7,704 nucleotides of DNA, from NCBI GenBank assembly GCA_937915915.1, contig CALGGN010000079.1:1-7704 (forward strand), written 5' to 3'. The stretch comes from an uncultured Selenomonas sp. GTDB taxonomy: Bacteria; Bacillota; Negativicutes; Selenomonadales; Selenomonadaceae. Numbering within the stretch: the stretch's first letter is position 1; every line of letters starts with the position of its first letter. Of this stretch, positions 7,019-7,704 are shown piece by piece. The notes beneath the pieces are model-generated. The model saw only the letters and a program-made list of their open reading frames with translations, made no database searches and was not told where the DNA came from. Made by a program: the position numbers and the translations under genes.

Positions 7019-7704
7019 CTACTTCAGCCAGCCGTGGGATTTGTACCATGCTGCCGTCTCCTTCACGCCCTGCTCCAAGTCCCACTGGGGTACATAACCC
7101 AGTTCGGTGAGCATCGGCTCGATGTCGCAGTTCCAGTTTCTCTGGCTTAGAATCTTGTACTTGTCGCTGTTGAGCGTGGAGACAGTTCCCCTCACTCCCG
7201 CAAACCACTCCGAGATGGCGCAAACGATACGCAGTACGAAGAGAGGTGCCTTGATATGCAGCACATTCCCTACCCCCAGTTCCTTCTGGATTAAGTTGCT
7301 GAACTGCCGTGAAGAGTAGATGTTTCCGTCGCTCACATGGTAAATCTTGTGGTTGATTTGTTCGATTCCCTCTGTCAGCACCTTGTTGACAGCCGCGAAA
7401 ATGGCACCGACGAGATCCTGTACATAGACAAATGTAAGTTCCTGCGGCTTAAATCCCACTGAAAAGTCGACGTGGTTCTTGAGGTCCATACACGCCCGTA
7501 GGACGGAAAATGACATAGGGGAACTCATATCCGAGGCATTTGAGGTAGTTCTCGCTCTTGCTCTTGCTTGTGGCATATGCCGTGTTAGGCTGAGGCTCAT
7601 CCGTAGCCCTCATAGGCTCATATACACCAGGTGCTGCCGCAGCTTTGTCGTCCTCGTCGGTTTCCGCTCCCAGTGACTTTCGCTGCACTTTCCGCTCCTC
7701 CTTG
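7019..7704 (-). pseudogene. SDR-family NAD-dependent epimerase/dehydratase, 5'-partial and broken by a frame-changing deletion
   Basis: The gene enters from the right edge (open at 7703) and ends at TAG 7021-7019. The first piece reads YEPMRATDEPQPNTAYATSK and then PYVIFRPTGVYGP. It includes the extended-SDR catalytic YxxxK (YATSK) and the RPTGVYGP motif that follows it in sugar-nucleotide-type epimerases. After GVYGP that frame runs into a stop at 7451-7449. The family continues in another frame as MDLKNHVDFSVGFKPQELTFVYVQDLVGAIF through to GVKETAAWYKSHGWLK. About ten residues expected between the motifs (RERDYFLMA-like in relatives I recall) are missing. ATGGACC at 7489-7483 fits both frames, suggesting a deletion between short direct repeats. 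The Rossmann NAD site is outside the window. It could be a real pseudogene or an assembly or sequencing error. Substrate unknown. Confidence 0.78.

Noticed and set aside
5593..7704. Horizontal transfer of Bacteroidota genes into a spirochaete
   Set aside because: The join cuts two genes inside a shared word, with no mobile element or attachment site, so an artefact is much more likely.
1..7704. CRISPR arrays, tRNA or rRNA genes, insertion sequences
   Set aside because: No spaced repeat series, cloverleaf, rRNA segment or transposase motif was seen by eye on either strand.

Overview
The window looks like two unrelated genomes joined end to end. Bases 1 to about 5592 have the character of a gut or rumen spirochaete, most likely Treponema (inferred from gene style, not searched): moderate GC, clear Shine-Dalgarno sites and ABC-transporter gene layouts. 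From about 5617 to 7704 the sequence becomes GC-rich and reads on the minus strand as Bacteroidota, probably Prevotella or a relative. There the genes lack Shine-Dalgarno sites, a TAnnTTTG promoter is present, and a secreted metallophosphatase and an SDR epimerase are encoded.

Left part: the tail of an ABC permease (2-142) is followed by a lipoprotein substrate-binding protein of the iron(III)/phosphonate type (167-1138). A 155-base convergent spacer with nested inverted repeats separates these from a minus-strand ZIP-family metal transporter (1294-2082). The ZIP gene is divergent from a tightly coupled pair of exporter-fold ABC half-transporters (2183-3931 and 3940 onward). The 100-base divergent spacer carries a GTTAG-N6-CTAAC palindrome that could be a shared operator. 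A metal-related locus fits the ZIP protein, the binding protein and the resemblance of the ABC pair to YbtP/YbtQ and IrtA/IrtB half-transporters, but the ABC substrate is not shown by the sequence.

Junction: the second ABC gene is intact through its H-loop and then runs into the antisense of the metallophosphatase at 5593-5616. Both genes can be read in their expected protein sequence through this same tract of 21-25 bases. A chance shared word is the likely reason an assembler or amplification step joined two genomes. The long open frame to 6003 is therefore not a real fusion protein.

Right part (minus strand): the 3' part of an SDR-family NAD-dependent epimerase enters from the right edge. 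It is broken by a frame-changing deletion near 7483-7489 and ends at 7019 against a perfect 20-base GC-rich palindrome. After a 334-base spacer holding a Bacteroidota-type promoter comes the metallophosphatase (from 6684), whose C-terminal half is lost at the junction. I found no convincing new biological system; the strongest result is the chimeric join.
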